DNA from: Streptomyces sp. PT12
GTDB taxonomy: Bacteria > Actinomycetota > Actinomycetes > Streptomycetales > Streptomycetaceae
Direction: 5' to 3'
Length of the DNA stretch: 64,000 bases
NCBI RefSeq assembly: GCF_003311645.1
Contig: NZ_QEST01000223.1
Location: 1 to 64,000 of the forward strand
Position 1 is the stretch's first letter; each line of letters opens with the position of its first letter. A program made the translations under genes and the position numbers. The notes under the pieces were generated by a model that worked only from the letters and a program-made list of their open reading frames with translations, did no database searches and was not told where the DNA came from. This document shows positions 42,342 through 50,468 of the stretch, in pieces.

Positions 42342-42674
42342 GTGAGTGAGGTAACGAAGACCGCGCCCGCGGGCGAGGAGGAGATCCGCGAGGCGATGAT
42401 GGATGTCGTCGACCCCGAGCTGGGCATCGACGTCGTCAACCTCGGCCTGATCTACGGCATTCACGTGGACGAGGACAACGTCGCCACCGTGGACATGACC
42501 CTGACATCGGCCGCGTGTCCGCTGACCGATGTCATCGAGGACCAGGCGAGGACCGCCACCGAGGGCCTGGTGAGCGAGCTCAAGATCAATTGGGTCTGGA
42601 TGCCGCCATGGGGCCCCGACAAGATCACCGACGACGGGCGCGACCAGCTGCGCGCCCTGGGGTTCAACGTCTGA
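42342..42674 (+). CDS. sufT: SufT-like Fe-S assembly factor (DUF59/MIP18)
   Basis: The 110-aa protein is a DUF59 domain: EEIREAMMDVVDPELGIDVV, NLGLIYGIHVDEDNVATVDM, then TSAACPLTDVIEDQAR with the conserved cysteine, and WVWMPPWGPDKITDDGRDQL. Such proteins help maturation of Fe-S enzymes. It ends the suf operon 10 bases after sufU and is followed by a strong terminator-like hairpin. Confidence 0.95.
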   Translation: MSEVTKTAPAGEEEIREAMMDVVDPELGIDVVNLGLIYGIHVDEDNVATVDMTLTSAACPLTDVIEDQARTATEGLVSELKINWVWMPPWGPDKITDDGRDQLRALGFNV

Positions 42675-42698
42675 GCGCGCCACGGCCCGAAGGGCCCC

Positions 42699-42758
42699 GC
42701 GCGCGCCGATGCCCCGCCGGGGGGCGAGAGCGGCCCCCGGCGGGGCATCGACGCGCGC
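42699..42758. terminator. Strong bidirectional hairpin after the suf operon
   Basis: A perfect 17-bp stem (42707-42723 with 42734-42750, left arm cgatgccccgccggggg) encloses a 10-base loop. Alternating g/c on both sides (gcgcgc) can lengthen the stem after one mismatch. It lies between the converging sufT and the small gene at 42791. There is no U tract, as is usual for Streptomyces terminators. Confidence 0.85.
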
Positions 42759-42790
42759 GGGGGCGCGGGCGCGGGCTCGCGCGGGGGTTT

Positions 42791-43027
42791 TCAGGCGTGG
42801 TCGACCAGCTTCGCGTGGCCCTGGGTGCGGGCGCAGTGGCCGCAGCAGAAGAAGTGGCCCTCCTCCGTCTCCAGGCCATGGCCCATGATCTTGCAGCCGC
42901 AGTTCTCGCACACCGGCGCCATCCGCTGCACCGCGCACTCGAAGCTGTCGAAGACGTGCACCTGCCCAGCGGCGCGCACCTCGAAGGCCATCCGGTAGTC
43001 GTTGCCGCAGACCTCGCACTCGGCCAT
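42791..43027 (-). CDS. Small Cys-rich zinc-binding (metallothionein-like) protein
   Basis: The 78-aa product has nine cysteines in three CxxC-type clusters: CEVCGNDY near the start, CENCGCKI in the middle and FCCGHCARTQGH near the end, with FDSFECAVQRMAPV between. This is the pattern of a small zinc ribbon or prokaryotic metallothionein-like protein of actinomycetes. It may store or sense metal ions, but no function can be assigned. It diverges from dapD; ATG at 43027 was chosen as the first start that begins the Cys-rich domain. Confidence 0.8.
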   Translation of the reverse strand: MAECEVCGNDYRMAFEVRAAGQVHVFDSFECAVQRMAPVCENCGCKIMGHGLETEEGHFFCCGHCARTQGHAKLVDHA

Positions 43028-43202
43028 CCGGCTCTCACTCCCTCTCATGTGATGGGACGACGGGAAATTCGCCGCAAGGATCGCGGGAACGCGCCTCGGC
43101 GACGTCCACGCGCGCCGCAGACGCGCGGGGCGGTCACCCGACCGGCCGGGCTGCCCGGGACCGGTTCGCGTCAGGTGGCGGGCACCGGCTAGCGTCGTTG
43201 CC

Positions 43203-44198
43203 ATGACCGAGACCCCCTCTCACCAGCTCTCCCTGTCCGGTGCCGCCGCCGCGGGGCTCGCCTGCGTCACGGCGGACGGCGTCGTGCTCGACACGTGGTA
43301 CCCCGCCCCCGAACTGGTCGGCGAGCCCGGCGTTTCGGGCACCGAGCGGCTGACGGGGCCGCGCGTCGCCGAGCTGCTCGGCCCCTCGGCCCCGGCCGCG
43401 CTGGGGCCCGACGAGCGGCGCGGCGTCGAGGTCGTCGCGGTGCGCACGGTGATCTCCGACCTCCAGGAGAAGCCCGTCGACGCGCACGACGTCTACCTCA
43501 GGCTCCACCTGCTCAGCCACCGCCTGGTCCGGCCGCACGGCCTCAGCCTCGACGGGATCTTCGGGCTGCTCGCCAATGTCGCCTGGACGACGATCGGGCC
43601 CGTTCCCGTCGAGCGGGTCGAGCAGGCCAGGGTCGCCGTCCGCGCCTCGGGCGGGCAGCTCGGCGTGACGAGCGTCGACAAGTTCCCGAGGATGACCGAC
43701 TACGTGGTGCCCTCGGGCGTGCGCATCGGCGACGCGGACCGCGTGCGCCTGGGCGCGCACCTGGCGTCGGGGACGACGGTGATGCACGAGGGCTTCGTCA
43801 ACTTCAACGCGGGGACGCTGGGCGTCTCGATGGTCGAGGGCCGGATCAGCGCGGGCGTCGTGGTCGGCGACGGCTCGGACGTGGGCGGCGGCTCGTCGAT
43901 CATGGGCACGCTGTCGGGCGGCGGCAAGCAGACCATCTCCATCGGCGAGCGCTGCCTGCTCGGCGCGCAGGCGGGCATCGGGATCTCGCTTGGCGACGAC
44001 TGCGTCGTCGAGGCGGGCCTGTATGTCACGGCGGGGACGCGGGTCACGCTGCCGGACGGCGAGATCGTCAAGGCGCTCGCGCTCTCGGGCGCCCACAACC
44101 TGCTCTTCCGCCGCAACTCCACGAGCGGCGCGGTCGAGGCGCTGCCCCGCACCGGCGCCTGGGGCAGCCTCAACGAGGTGCTGCACCGGCACAATTGA
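43203..44198 (+). CDS. dapD: Tetrahydrodipicolinate N-succinyltransferase
   Basis: The enzyme adds succinyl from succinyl-CoA to tetrahydrodipicolinate in lysine and diaminopimelate synthesis. The 331-aa protein is the longer actinobacterial form, with [20 protein letters not shown] and the left-handed beta-helix part [20 protein letters not shown], ending in hexapeptide repeats ([20 protein letters not shown]). ATG at 43203 overlaps none of its neighbours. The dapA gene is 1.1 kb further on the opposite strand. Confidence 0.96.
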   Translation: MTETPSHQLSLSGAAAAGLACVTADGVVLDTWYPAPELVGEPGVSGTERLTGPRVAELLGPSAPAALGPDERRGVEVVAVRTVISDLQEKPVDAHDVYLRLHLLSHRLVRPHGLSLDGIFGLLANVAWTTIGPVPVERVEQARVAVRASGGQLGVTSVDKFPRMTDYVVPSGVRIGDADRVRLGAHLASGTTVMHEGFVNFNAGTLGVSMVEGRISAGVVVGDGSDVGGGSSIMGTLSGGGKQTISIGERCLLGAQAGIGISLGDDCVVEAGLYVTAGTRVTLPDGEIVKALALSGAHNLLFRRNSTSGAVEALPRTGAWGSLNEVLHRHN

Positions 44199-44251
44199 CC
44201 CCGCCGCTGCCCCGGTCCTCCGGCCCCACGCGACCGGATAGCCTGGCCGCC

Positions 44252-45001
44252 GTGACGGAATTCGCGGTGGGGATACGGTATGTGGCGCGCGGGCAGCGGT
44301 GGGCCCTCGGGCATGGGCGGTGGCTGGCGCTCGGGCTGGTTCCCGCGCTGATCACCCTGGTCGTCTACGCGGCGGCGCTGGTCGCGCTGGCCCTGTACGC
44401 GGGGGACTTCGCCGCCTGGGCCACGCCGTTCGCGGACGACTGGTCCGACACCTGGCAGTCGGTGCTGCGCGTCACGTTCGCCGCGCTGCTGTTCGCGTTC
44501 GGGCTGCTGCTCGCGGTGCTGACGTTCACGGCGGTGACGCTCGCGGTGGGCGACCCGTTCTACGAGGCGCTTTCCGGGCAGGTCGAGACGAGCGAGGGCG
44601 GGGTGCCGGACGGCGAGGGTCTTTCGTTCTGGGCGTCGCTGCGCGGCAGCGTCAGGGTGCTGCTGTACGCGGTGTGCTGCGCGGTGCCCCTCTTCCTGTG
44701 CGGCTTTGTGCCGGGGCTGGGGCAGACGGTCGTGCCGGTGATCGGGTTCGCCGTGTCGGGCTTCTTCCTGACCGTGGAGCTGACCTCGGTCGCCATGGAC
44801 CGGCGCGGCGTGCCGGTCAGGGAGCGGGTGCGGCTGCTGCGCGGCCGCCTCGCGCTGGCGCTCGGCTTCGGCGTTCCGCTGGTGCTCCTGTTCCTGATCC
44901 CGCTGGCCGCCGTTTTCCTGATGCCGGGCGCGGTCGCGGGTGGGACGCTGCTGGCCCGCGACCTCTCGGCGCACCAGCCCCTGCCGCGGCCCCAGGACTG
45001 A
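44252..45001 (+). CDS. EI24/CysZ-type membrane protein
   Basis: The 249-aa product has four to five predicted membrane segments and the EI24-domain blocks FAVGIRYVARGQRWALGHGR, VGDPFYEALSGQVE and VELTSVAMDRRGVPVRERVR. EI24-type proteins include the sulfate transporter CysZ; a transport role here is possible but unproved. GTG at 44252 gives a normal length and lies 54 bases after dapD, so they may be co-transcribed. Confidence 0.85.
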   Translation: MTEFAVGIRYVARGQRWALGHGRWLALGLVPALITLVVYAAALVALALYAGDFAAWATPFADDWSDTWQSVLRVTFAALLFAFGLLLAVLTFTAVTLAVGDPFYEALSGQVETSEGGVPDGEGLSFWASLRGSVRVLLYAVCCAVPLFLCGFVPGLGQTVVPVIGFAVSGFFLTVELTSVAMDRRGVPVRERVRLLRGRLALALGFGVPLVLLFLIPLAAVFLMPGAVAGGTLLARDLSAHQPLPRPQD

Positions 45002-45338
45002 ACTCCCCCTTCCCGCCCCCCGTTTGCCGTGCGGCCCGTCTGGACGGCCCCGGGCAGACGGCGGGTGTTGACCGCCGCCCTGGTGGTCGCCGCGGTGGCG
45101 CAGCCAGGGGTGCTCGCCGGGGGCCCATGGAGTCCTGGCTTGATGGCACCCCCATCCGCGACGAGTATCTGATCGTCGACCAGGGCGGCCTCGCGGGCAC
45201 CGGCGCGCACTCCTACTCCGCGGCCTCGGGCGGCCGTTGACCCCTCAGGACACCGGCGGCGCGGGACCCGGCACGAACGGGCTCCCGCGCCGCACCCGCC
45301 ACGGCGCGTCCCGTCATGGCCCGTCACGGCGCGGCCCG
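45002..45338. other. Gap with possible remnant of a secreted protein gene
   Basis: A plus-strand stretch near 45060-45115 translates to a signal-peptide-like VLTAALVVAAVAQPGVLAGG. After a shift of frame it continues as MESWLDGTPIRDEYLIVDQG and ends at a stop at 45240. The combination looks like a frame-shifted remnant, but I cannot name a family. The rest shows nothing clear. Confidence 0.3.
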
Positions 45339-46280
45339 TCACTGCGCGGCCCGCAGCGCGGCGGTGAGCGCGGTCGCCAGGCGGCCGGTCAGCTCCTCGC
45401 CCGCGTCAAGCAGCGGCGGCCGCACCGGGCCGCCCGGCAGCCCGGCCACCCGGAACAGCGCCTTGACCGCCACCGTGCCAGGCACCTCGTCCATCACCGC
45501 CGTCACCAGCGGCAGCAGCGCCAGGTGCCGCGCCGCCGCCCGCGCCATGTCGCCCGCGGCGAACGCGTCAAGCACGCCCCGCACCCGCGGCCCCGCGACG
45601 TTGGCCACCGTGCTCACCACGCCGCTGCCGCCGATGGCCAGCAGCGGCAGGGCCACCTCGTCGCTGCCTCCGTAGTAGGCCAGGTCGGTCGAGCCCAGCA
45701 CGAGACCGGCCTTCTTCAGGTCGTCCGAGCAGTCCTTGACCGCCACGATCCGCTCGTGCTCCGCGAGCCGCCGCAGCGAGTCGGGCGTCAGCCCGGTGCC
45801 CTCGCCCGTGCGGGCGGGGATGTCGTAGAGCATCACCGGCAGCTCGGTGGCGTCCGCGACCGTCCGCAGATGGTGGACGATCGCCTCCTGCGGGGGGCGC
45901 GAGTAGTACGGCGTCACCACGAGCAGCCCATGCGCGCCCGCCTCGCGCGCCGCGCGCGCCAGCGCGACCGAGTGCCGCGTATCGGCCGTGCCGACCCCCG
46001 CGACGACCGACGCCCGGTCCCCGACCGCCTCGACCACGGCGCGCACCAGCGCCGCCTTCTCCTCGTCGGTCGTGGTGGGCGACTCGCCCGTGGTGCCGCT
46101 GAGCACCAGCGCGTCGCAGCCGCCGCGGTCCACGAGGTGCGTGGCCAGGCGCCGGGCGCCCGGCAGGTCGAGGGAGCCGTCGTCGGCGAACGGCGTGATC
46201 ATGGCGGCGGCGCAGCGCCCGAACGGCGCGGGCGTGGCCCAGGGGGCGGGCGGTGCGGGCGTGGCGGGTGTCTCGGACAT
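45339..46280 (-). CDS. dapA: 4-hydroxy-tetrahydrodipicolinate synthase (DapA family)
   Basis: The enzyme condenses pyruvate and aspartate semialdehyde at the entry to lysine/DAP synthesis. The 313-aa TIM-barrel protein has GTTGESPTTTDEEKAALVRA, YYSRPPQEAIVHHL, the tyrosine in MLYDIPARTGEG and the Schiff-base lysine in IVAVKDCSDDLKKAG. ATG at 46280 gives an N-terminal Ala/Pro linker (ETPATPAPPAPWATPAPF). Streptomyces often carry more than one DapA-like gene, so another aldolase role is possible. Confidence 0.9.
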   Translation of the reverse strand: MSETPATPAPPAPWATPAPFGRCAAAMITPFADDGSLDLPGARRLATHLVDRGGCDALVLSGTTGESPTTTDEEKAALVRAVVEAVGDRASVVAGVGTADTRHSVALARAAREAGAHGLLVVTPYYSRPPQEAIVHHLRTVADATELPVMLYDIPARTGEGTGLTPDSLRRLAEHERIVAVKDCSDDLKKAGLVLGSTDLAYYGGSDEVALPLLAIGGSGVVSTVANVAGPRVRGVLDAFAAGDMARAAARHLALLPLVTAVMDEVPGTVAVKALFRVAGLPGGPVRPPLLDAGEELTGRLATALTAALRAAQ

Positions 46281-46354
46281 GGCCGCAGTCTGCGCGAAGG
46301 CCGGGACGGCGGTCCACCCGGTTCCGCCGTCCCGGCCGTTGACCCCACCCCGGG

Positions 46355-48199
46355 TCAGGGGCGGAAGCGGATCACCTGCGGGTCGTGGTCGCTCGCCTGG
46401 TCGGCGAACTCGGCGTTGATGTGCACGATGTCGTACTCGTAGCGCCGGATCGCGGGGGAGACCAGCGTCTGGTCGAGGACCTGCGAGTTCCCCTGGAAGA
46501 CATAGGTGTAACGGTCGCCGCGCGGCAGCGAGCGGACCGCGCTCTCCAGCGCGCCCCCGGCCGTCAGCGCCCGCGTGGTCGCCGAGAACTCGAAGTCGTT
46601 GATGTCCCCGAGCACCACCACCTGGGCGTCCCGCTGCGCCGAACGCAGCTCCCGCACAAAGGCGTTGACCGCCTCCGCCTGCGCTAGGCGCTGCGTCTCG
46701 GACGAGCGCGCGGGCGGCTGGAACCTGCTGTACAGCGGCTGGTCGCCGCCCTTGGACGCGAAGTGGTTGGCCACCACGAACACCGTCTCGCCGCGGAAGG
46801 TGAACTCGCCCGCGAGCGGCTTGCGGCTGTCCTCCCACGCCTCGTTCGCCGGGTCGACCCGCCCTGGCGAGAGCGTCAGGGCCGCGCGCCCGCGCTCGCG
46901 GGTCACCTCCGTCGCCGTGGTCGCGTCGCCGCCTGGGCGGTCGGTGAACGAGACGCGGTCGGGGTTGAACAGGAAGACATTGCGGATGTTTCCGCCCGGC
47001 GCCCCGCCGTCCCGCCCGTCCTCGGGGTCGATGCCGCGCCACTCGTAACGGGGGCCGCCCGCCGCCGCGATGGCGTCGGTGAAGCGTCCCAGCGTCTCGA
47101 CCGCCGCGACCGTGCCGTCGTCCTGGGTGCCGTTGTCGTCCTGGATCTCCTCAAGGGCCAGGATGTCGGGCGAGGCCAGGTGCTCCACCACGGCGGCGGC
47201 GAGCCGGTCGAACTTCTCCTGGTCGTCGCCCGCGTACAGGTTCTCGACGTTGTACGAAGCCACCGCGAGCTCGCCGGCGCGCTGCGGGCGGGTGGACTCG
47301 GGGGCCAGGCCCCCGGGGGCGACCTCGCCGAGCTCGTTCGCGACCAGCGTGTAGCCGCCGAACTCGTCGTAGTCCAGCGGGCCGCTCGTGGTGCCCGTCA
47401 GCGTGTCCCCGACGTTGGCCTCGGGGAACGGCTCCTGCGCCACGGGCACCAGCGACTCGATCTTCAGGCGCCCTGGGTTCTGCGCGTCGTAGGAGTCGTA
47501 GCGCGCGCCCCCGCGGTCGGTGTCCGCCTCGCGCGGGCGCACCGTCACCCACAGCTCGTAGTACGGCGTGCTCGGCCCGATCACGGGCGCGTCGGCGATC
47601 TCCACGAGCATGCCTTCGAGCGATTCATACCGGTCGAGGGCGTAACGGGAGGGCCGCAGGCGAAGGTTCTCGATCGAGCCGCCGTCCTCGGGGTCGCCCT
47701 CGGGAGCGTAGGCGCGGGGCAGCTCCCACGCGTCGAGGGTGATCGCGGAGGGCAGGGGGTTCCCCGACGAGACCACGGTGACGGCCGGGCTCGATATCTG
47801 CGTGACCGACTGGCCGCCGTCCTCCTCGCCGCCCGGGTAGTACTCGCCCACCAGGCCAGAGACGCGCACGTCGTCGCCCACCGCGACGGTGGGCGTGCCG
47901 CCCGTGTAGACGAAGACGCCCTCGCTCGTGGCGGCCGAGCCGTCGGGGCGCGGGTCCTGGATCCAGAAGCCGCGCGAGCCATAGGTCCGCACGCCGGTGA
48001 CGATGCCGGGCACGTCGGTGACGCGCTCGCCCGCGAGCGGCGAGATCCGGGTGTTCCCCTGGATGTCGCGGATGCGCACGCCGTCCGCGGCGGCGGCGGA
48101 CGGCTGGCCGAGCAGGGTGCCGCAGAGCCCGGCGACCACGAGGGCGCCCAGGGCTGCGGCGCCGCGATGCGGGCGGGAGCGGTGGTGTGCTGTGCTCAA
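46355..48199 (-). CDS. Secreted endonuclease/exonuclease/phosphatase (ExeM/NucH-like)
   Basis: The 614-aa product is an exported nuclease. The N-terminal signal peptide is LGALVVAGLCGTLLGQPSAAAA. An OB-fold/lamin-like part follows (IRDIQGNTRISPLAGERVTD, GFWIQDPRPDG). The C-terminal exonuclease-endonuclease-phosphatase domain starts near residue 305 with VASYNVENLYAGDDQEKFDR, then ALEEIQDDNG, VFVVANHFASKGG, VLGDINDFEF and the final SDHDPQVIRF. No ATG or GTG fits the signal peptide; a TTG at 48199 has GGAGGG four bases upstream. A TTGACA (-35-like) lies at 48268-48263 on this strand. It probably degrades extracellular DNA. Confidence 0.9.
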   Translation of the reverse strand: MSTAHHRSRPHRGAAALGALVVAGLCGTLLGQPSAAAADGVRIRDIQGNTRISPLAGERVTDVPGIVTGVRTYGSRGFWIQDPRPDGSAATSEGVFVYTGGTPTVAVGDDVRVSGLVGEYYPGGEEDGGQSVTQISSPAVTVVSSGNPLPSAITLDAWELPRAYAPEGDPEDGGSIENLRLRPSRYALDRYESLEGMLVEIADAPVIGPSTPYYELWVTVRPREADTDRGGARYDSYDAQNPGRLKIESLVPVAQEPFPEANVGDTLTGTTSGPLDYDEFGGYTLVANELGEVAPGGLAPESTRPQRAGELAVASYNVENLYAGDDQEKFDRLAAAVVEHLASPDILALEEIQDDNGTQDDGTVAAVETLGRFTDAIAAAGGPRYEWRGIDPEDGRDGGAPGGNIRNVFLFNPDRVSFTDRPGGDATTATEVTRERGRAALTLSPGRVDPANEAWEDSRKPLAGEFTFRGETVFVVANHFASKGGDQPLYSRFQPPARSSETQRLAQAEAVNAFVRELRSAQRDAQVVVLGDINDFEFSATTRALTAGGALESAVRSLPRGDRYTYVFQGNSQVLDQTLVSPAIRRYEYDIVHINAEFADQASDHDPQVIRFRP

Positions 48200-48555
48200 G
48201 GGACCCTCCGGGGGCGGGAAAGAGGCTCTACGCGCGTAAAAGTTCCGTAGTCGTGGGGGAATTGTCAACGCCTTCCGCCCGGCCGCCATGCAACGTTCCG
48301 GTGAACGACGGCCCGCGCCCGCCGCGTTGACCCGCCCTCGCGCCCCGCCGTGCCCCGTTCACGCGCTCCCGCGTGCGCCTTCGCGCCCGGGCGCCGCGCC
48401 GCGGGCGCCGTGTCGGCGGCCCGTCAGGGGCTCGGCGTGCGCCGGATGTTCGGCGCGTGTGCGGATGCGGTACGGCGGGCCCGCCTGACCGCGCGCGGCG
48501 GAGCGTGCTGATCTAGGGTGGTGACCTGCCCAGCTCGCCGCGTTGAGGAGCGTTC
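48200..48555. other. Divergent intergenic region, nuclease / 48556 gene
   Basis: The 356-base gap holds the nuclease promoter candidate (TTGACA on the minus strand at 48263-48268; its -10 is not clear) and, for the plus-strand gene, a TAGGGT hexamer close to the start without a convincing -35. No gene or long repeat was found. Confidence 0.45.
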
Positions 48556-50187
48556 GTGAACCCCGGTGACGACCGTCCCGCCATGCCGCCCGTGCGGCTC
48601 CCCTCCGAGGCGGAGCTGGCGCGTGACGCGCTGGCGGGGCCGCTGTTCTCGCGCGCCGTCGCCCTGGCCCGCTGGACCACTCCCGGCACCCCGGTGGGCG
48701 CGGGCGGCGAGCTGCTGGCCAACGAGGTGAAGGCCGCCGTCTCCCATCTGGGCCTCGAAGGCGCCGAGGACGCCGTCGCGCTCACCGCCGACGCCTGGAA
48801 CTTCGCCGTGGACACCGGGCTCGTCGAGCTGAGCGAGCTGCGCGAGACCGCGGAGGGCGAGGATGCCGAGGACGCCGAGGATGCCGAGGACGCCGAGGAC
48901 TTGGAGGGCGTGGAGGGGGCGGAGGCCGCGCTCGGCACCGCCGAGCCGGGGCCCGAGCTGGGGCTGCTGGCCGCGGGGGACCCGGTCGACGTGCTGGACA
49001 TCTGGGTCGCGGGCGTGGACGCGGTGCTCGAGGACGCGGCGACGCCCACGTTCGAGGAACTGCTCGGCGATCTGAGCGGCCTCGCGGGGGCGGTGAGCCC
49101 GGACGGCGAGATCGATCCCGACGCGATCGACATGGACGCGCTGGCGTGGGACCAGGAGGAAGCGTCGAGCCACCTGGACGCGGCCCTGGGCAGCCTCTAC
49201 CTGTTCGCGGTCACGGACGAGGCGGGGCAGGGCGCCTCCATGGTGCCGCTGCCGATGGTGGCCGCGGCGTCGATCGTTCCCGAGGACATGGACGAGCTGT
49301 CGGCCGAAGCGCTCGACGAGCTGTCGGCCGCGGTGCTCACGCTCGACGAGCAGTTCAGGGCGCTGGCCGGGACCGGGATGCTGGACTATCAGCCGGTGGA
49401 CGAGTCGCTGCTCGCGGACGACGAGGGCGAACACGGGGGCGCGCCGGGTTCCGGGTCGGTGCCCGGGGCCGGGTCGGGTTCCGGGGCGGGGGATGTGTTC
49501 GGGGAGGGTGACGAGGACGACGACATCACCCGGTACGGCCTCGCCAGGCTGACCCCGCTCGGGCTCTACGGGGTGCGGCGGCGCATGCTGGAGGCGGGCA
49601 TCGAGGCGCCGGTCATCGGCGAGTTGGCGACGGGCGACGCGGCGGCGCTGCTCGCCGCCCTGCCGTTCCGCCCGGAGGCGGCGGCGCGCGAGGAGGCCGA
49701 GCTGTGGCTCCCGGGTCGCGAGCCACTTGCCGCGGCGCGCGAGCTGCTTGCGGCCGCGCGGGGCACGGATCCGGCGGCGCCGGGGCGCCGCCTTGGCTGC
49801 CAGCTGGTGCTCTCCCTGCTCGACGGCCGCGCGGAGCCAGCGCTGCGCGAGGTGCTCGACGACTCCGAGCTGGGCGGCCTCGCCCGCGTGTGGCTGGTCG
49901 AACGCGGCGCGGGCGATGTGCCGCCGCCGAGCGAGGACATGGTCTTCTGGCTGGCGATCGACACGCTGGCGGCGCAGCTGGCGCTCGGCGACGCGGACGA
50001 GTCGGAGGAGTTGCGCGAGCTGGTGTCCGATCTCGCGGGCCAGCACGGGTCGTTCTTCGAACGCGCCTGGCGCACCGATCACCCCGCGACGGCGGACGTC
50101 CTCGAGGCGGTGGGCCGCCTGCACCCCGACAAGGCGCTGGCCAAGCAGGCGCGCAAGGCCGCGTTCAAGTCCCGCTCGCGGGACTGA
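48556..50187 (+). CDS. Hypothetical acidic protein with Glu-Asp-Ala repeats, 543 aa
   Basis: I do not recognise a characterised family. The protein is strongly acidic and lacks a signal peptide or membrane helix. Residues about 103-117 form a perfect Glu-Asp-Ala repeat (EDAEDAEDAEDAED), coded by a DNA repeat. A Gly/Ser linker (GGAPGSGSVPGAGSGSGAG) separates the two halves at about residue 300. The C-terminal half has alpha-helical, Leu-rich repeats of HEAT-like appearance (LALGDADESEELRELVSDLA). GTG at 48556 follows a gaggag site. It is bounded by the repeat element at 50196, directly after its stop. Confidence 0.7.
   Translation: MNPGDDRPAMPPVRLPSEAELARDALAGPLFSRAVALARWTTPGTPVGAGGELLANEVKAAVSHLGLEGAEDAVALTADAWNFAVDTGLVELSELRETAEGEDAEDAEDAEDAEDLEGVEGAEAALGTAEPGPELGLLAAGDPVDVLDIWVAGVDAVLEDAATPTFEELLGDLSGLAGAVSPDGEIDPDAIDMDALAWDQEEASSHLDAALGSLYLFAVTDEAGQGASMVPLPMVAAASIVPEDMDELSAEALDELSAAVLTLDEQFRALAGTGMLDYQPVDESLLADDEGEHGGAPGSGSVPGAGSGSGAGDVFGEGDEDDDITRYGLARLTPLGLYGVRRRMLEAGIEAPVIGELATGDAAALLAALPFRPEAAAREEAELWLPGREPLAAARELLAAARGTDPAAPGRRLGCQLVLSLLDGRAEPALREVLDDSELGGLARVWLVERGAGDVPPPSEDMVFWLAIDTLAAQLALGDADESEELRELVSDLAGQHGSFFERAWRTDHPATADVLEAVGRLHPDKALAKQARKAAFKSRSRD
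48861..48902 (+). repeat. 9-base coding repeat (EDA) in the 48556 gene
   Basis: Near-perfect units of gaggatgcc / gaggacgcc occur head to tail and encode the EDA tract. The alternation of GAT and GAC keeps the repeat slightly imperfect. Copy number could vary without frame loss. Confidence 0.8.
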
Positions 50188-50195
50188 GCCGGGCT

Positions 50196-50315
50196 GCCCT
50201 GCGGGCGGCTTGGCGGCGCGGCTACGGTCTTGACGTCCTCCCGCTCGCCGTCTGCCGGGTGCTGCTTTCGTGGTGACCCGCACCCACCACGAAACAAGCC
50301 ACCGCGGCAGACGGC
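50196..50315. repeat. Repeat element copy 1: conserved 30-base head plus long hairpin
   Basis: A 30-base head (50196-50225, starting gccctgcgggcggcttggcg) is identical to the head at 58438. It begins 8 bases after the stop of the 48556 gene. It is followed by a hairpin of two nested stems: 50247-50257 with 50305-50315 (11 bp) and 50266-50275 with 50285-50294 (10 bp, tttcgtggtg with caccacgaaa), with GGTG/CACC pairing between them, around a 9-base loop. The element may act as a terminator and looks like a repeated, possibly mobile, intergenic sequence. Confidence 0.85.
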
Positions 50316-50468
50316 ACGCACCACCGGACCCTCGCTAGCCGCCGTCGTGGTTGTCCGCAGGGCTCCTGCGCGCCCTGCCGCGCCACCGGGCGCCGGTCGC
50401 GCACCATGCGCCCCCAACCGTCGCATGGGGCACGCCTACCCCTCGCCCCCCATGGGGAGAAGCGGGCA

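Noticed and set aside
45339-47042. 567-aa frame extending dapA upstream through the nuclease gene
   Set aside because: The upstream part is antisense to no gene but out of frame with the nuclease on the same strand and lacks family sequence; dapA starts at 46280.
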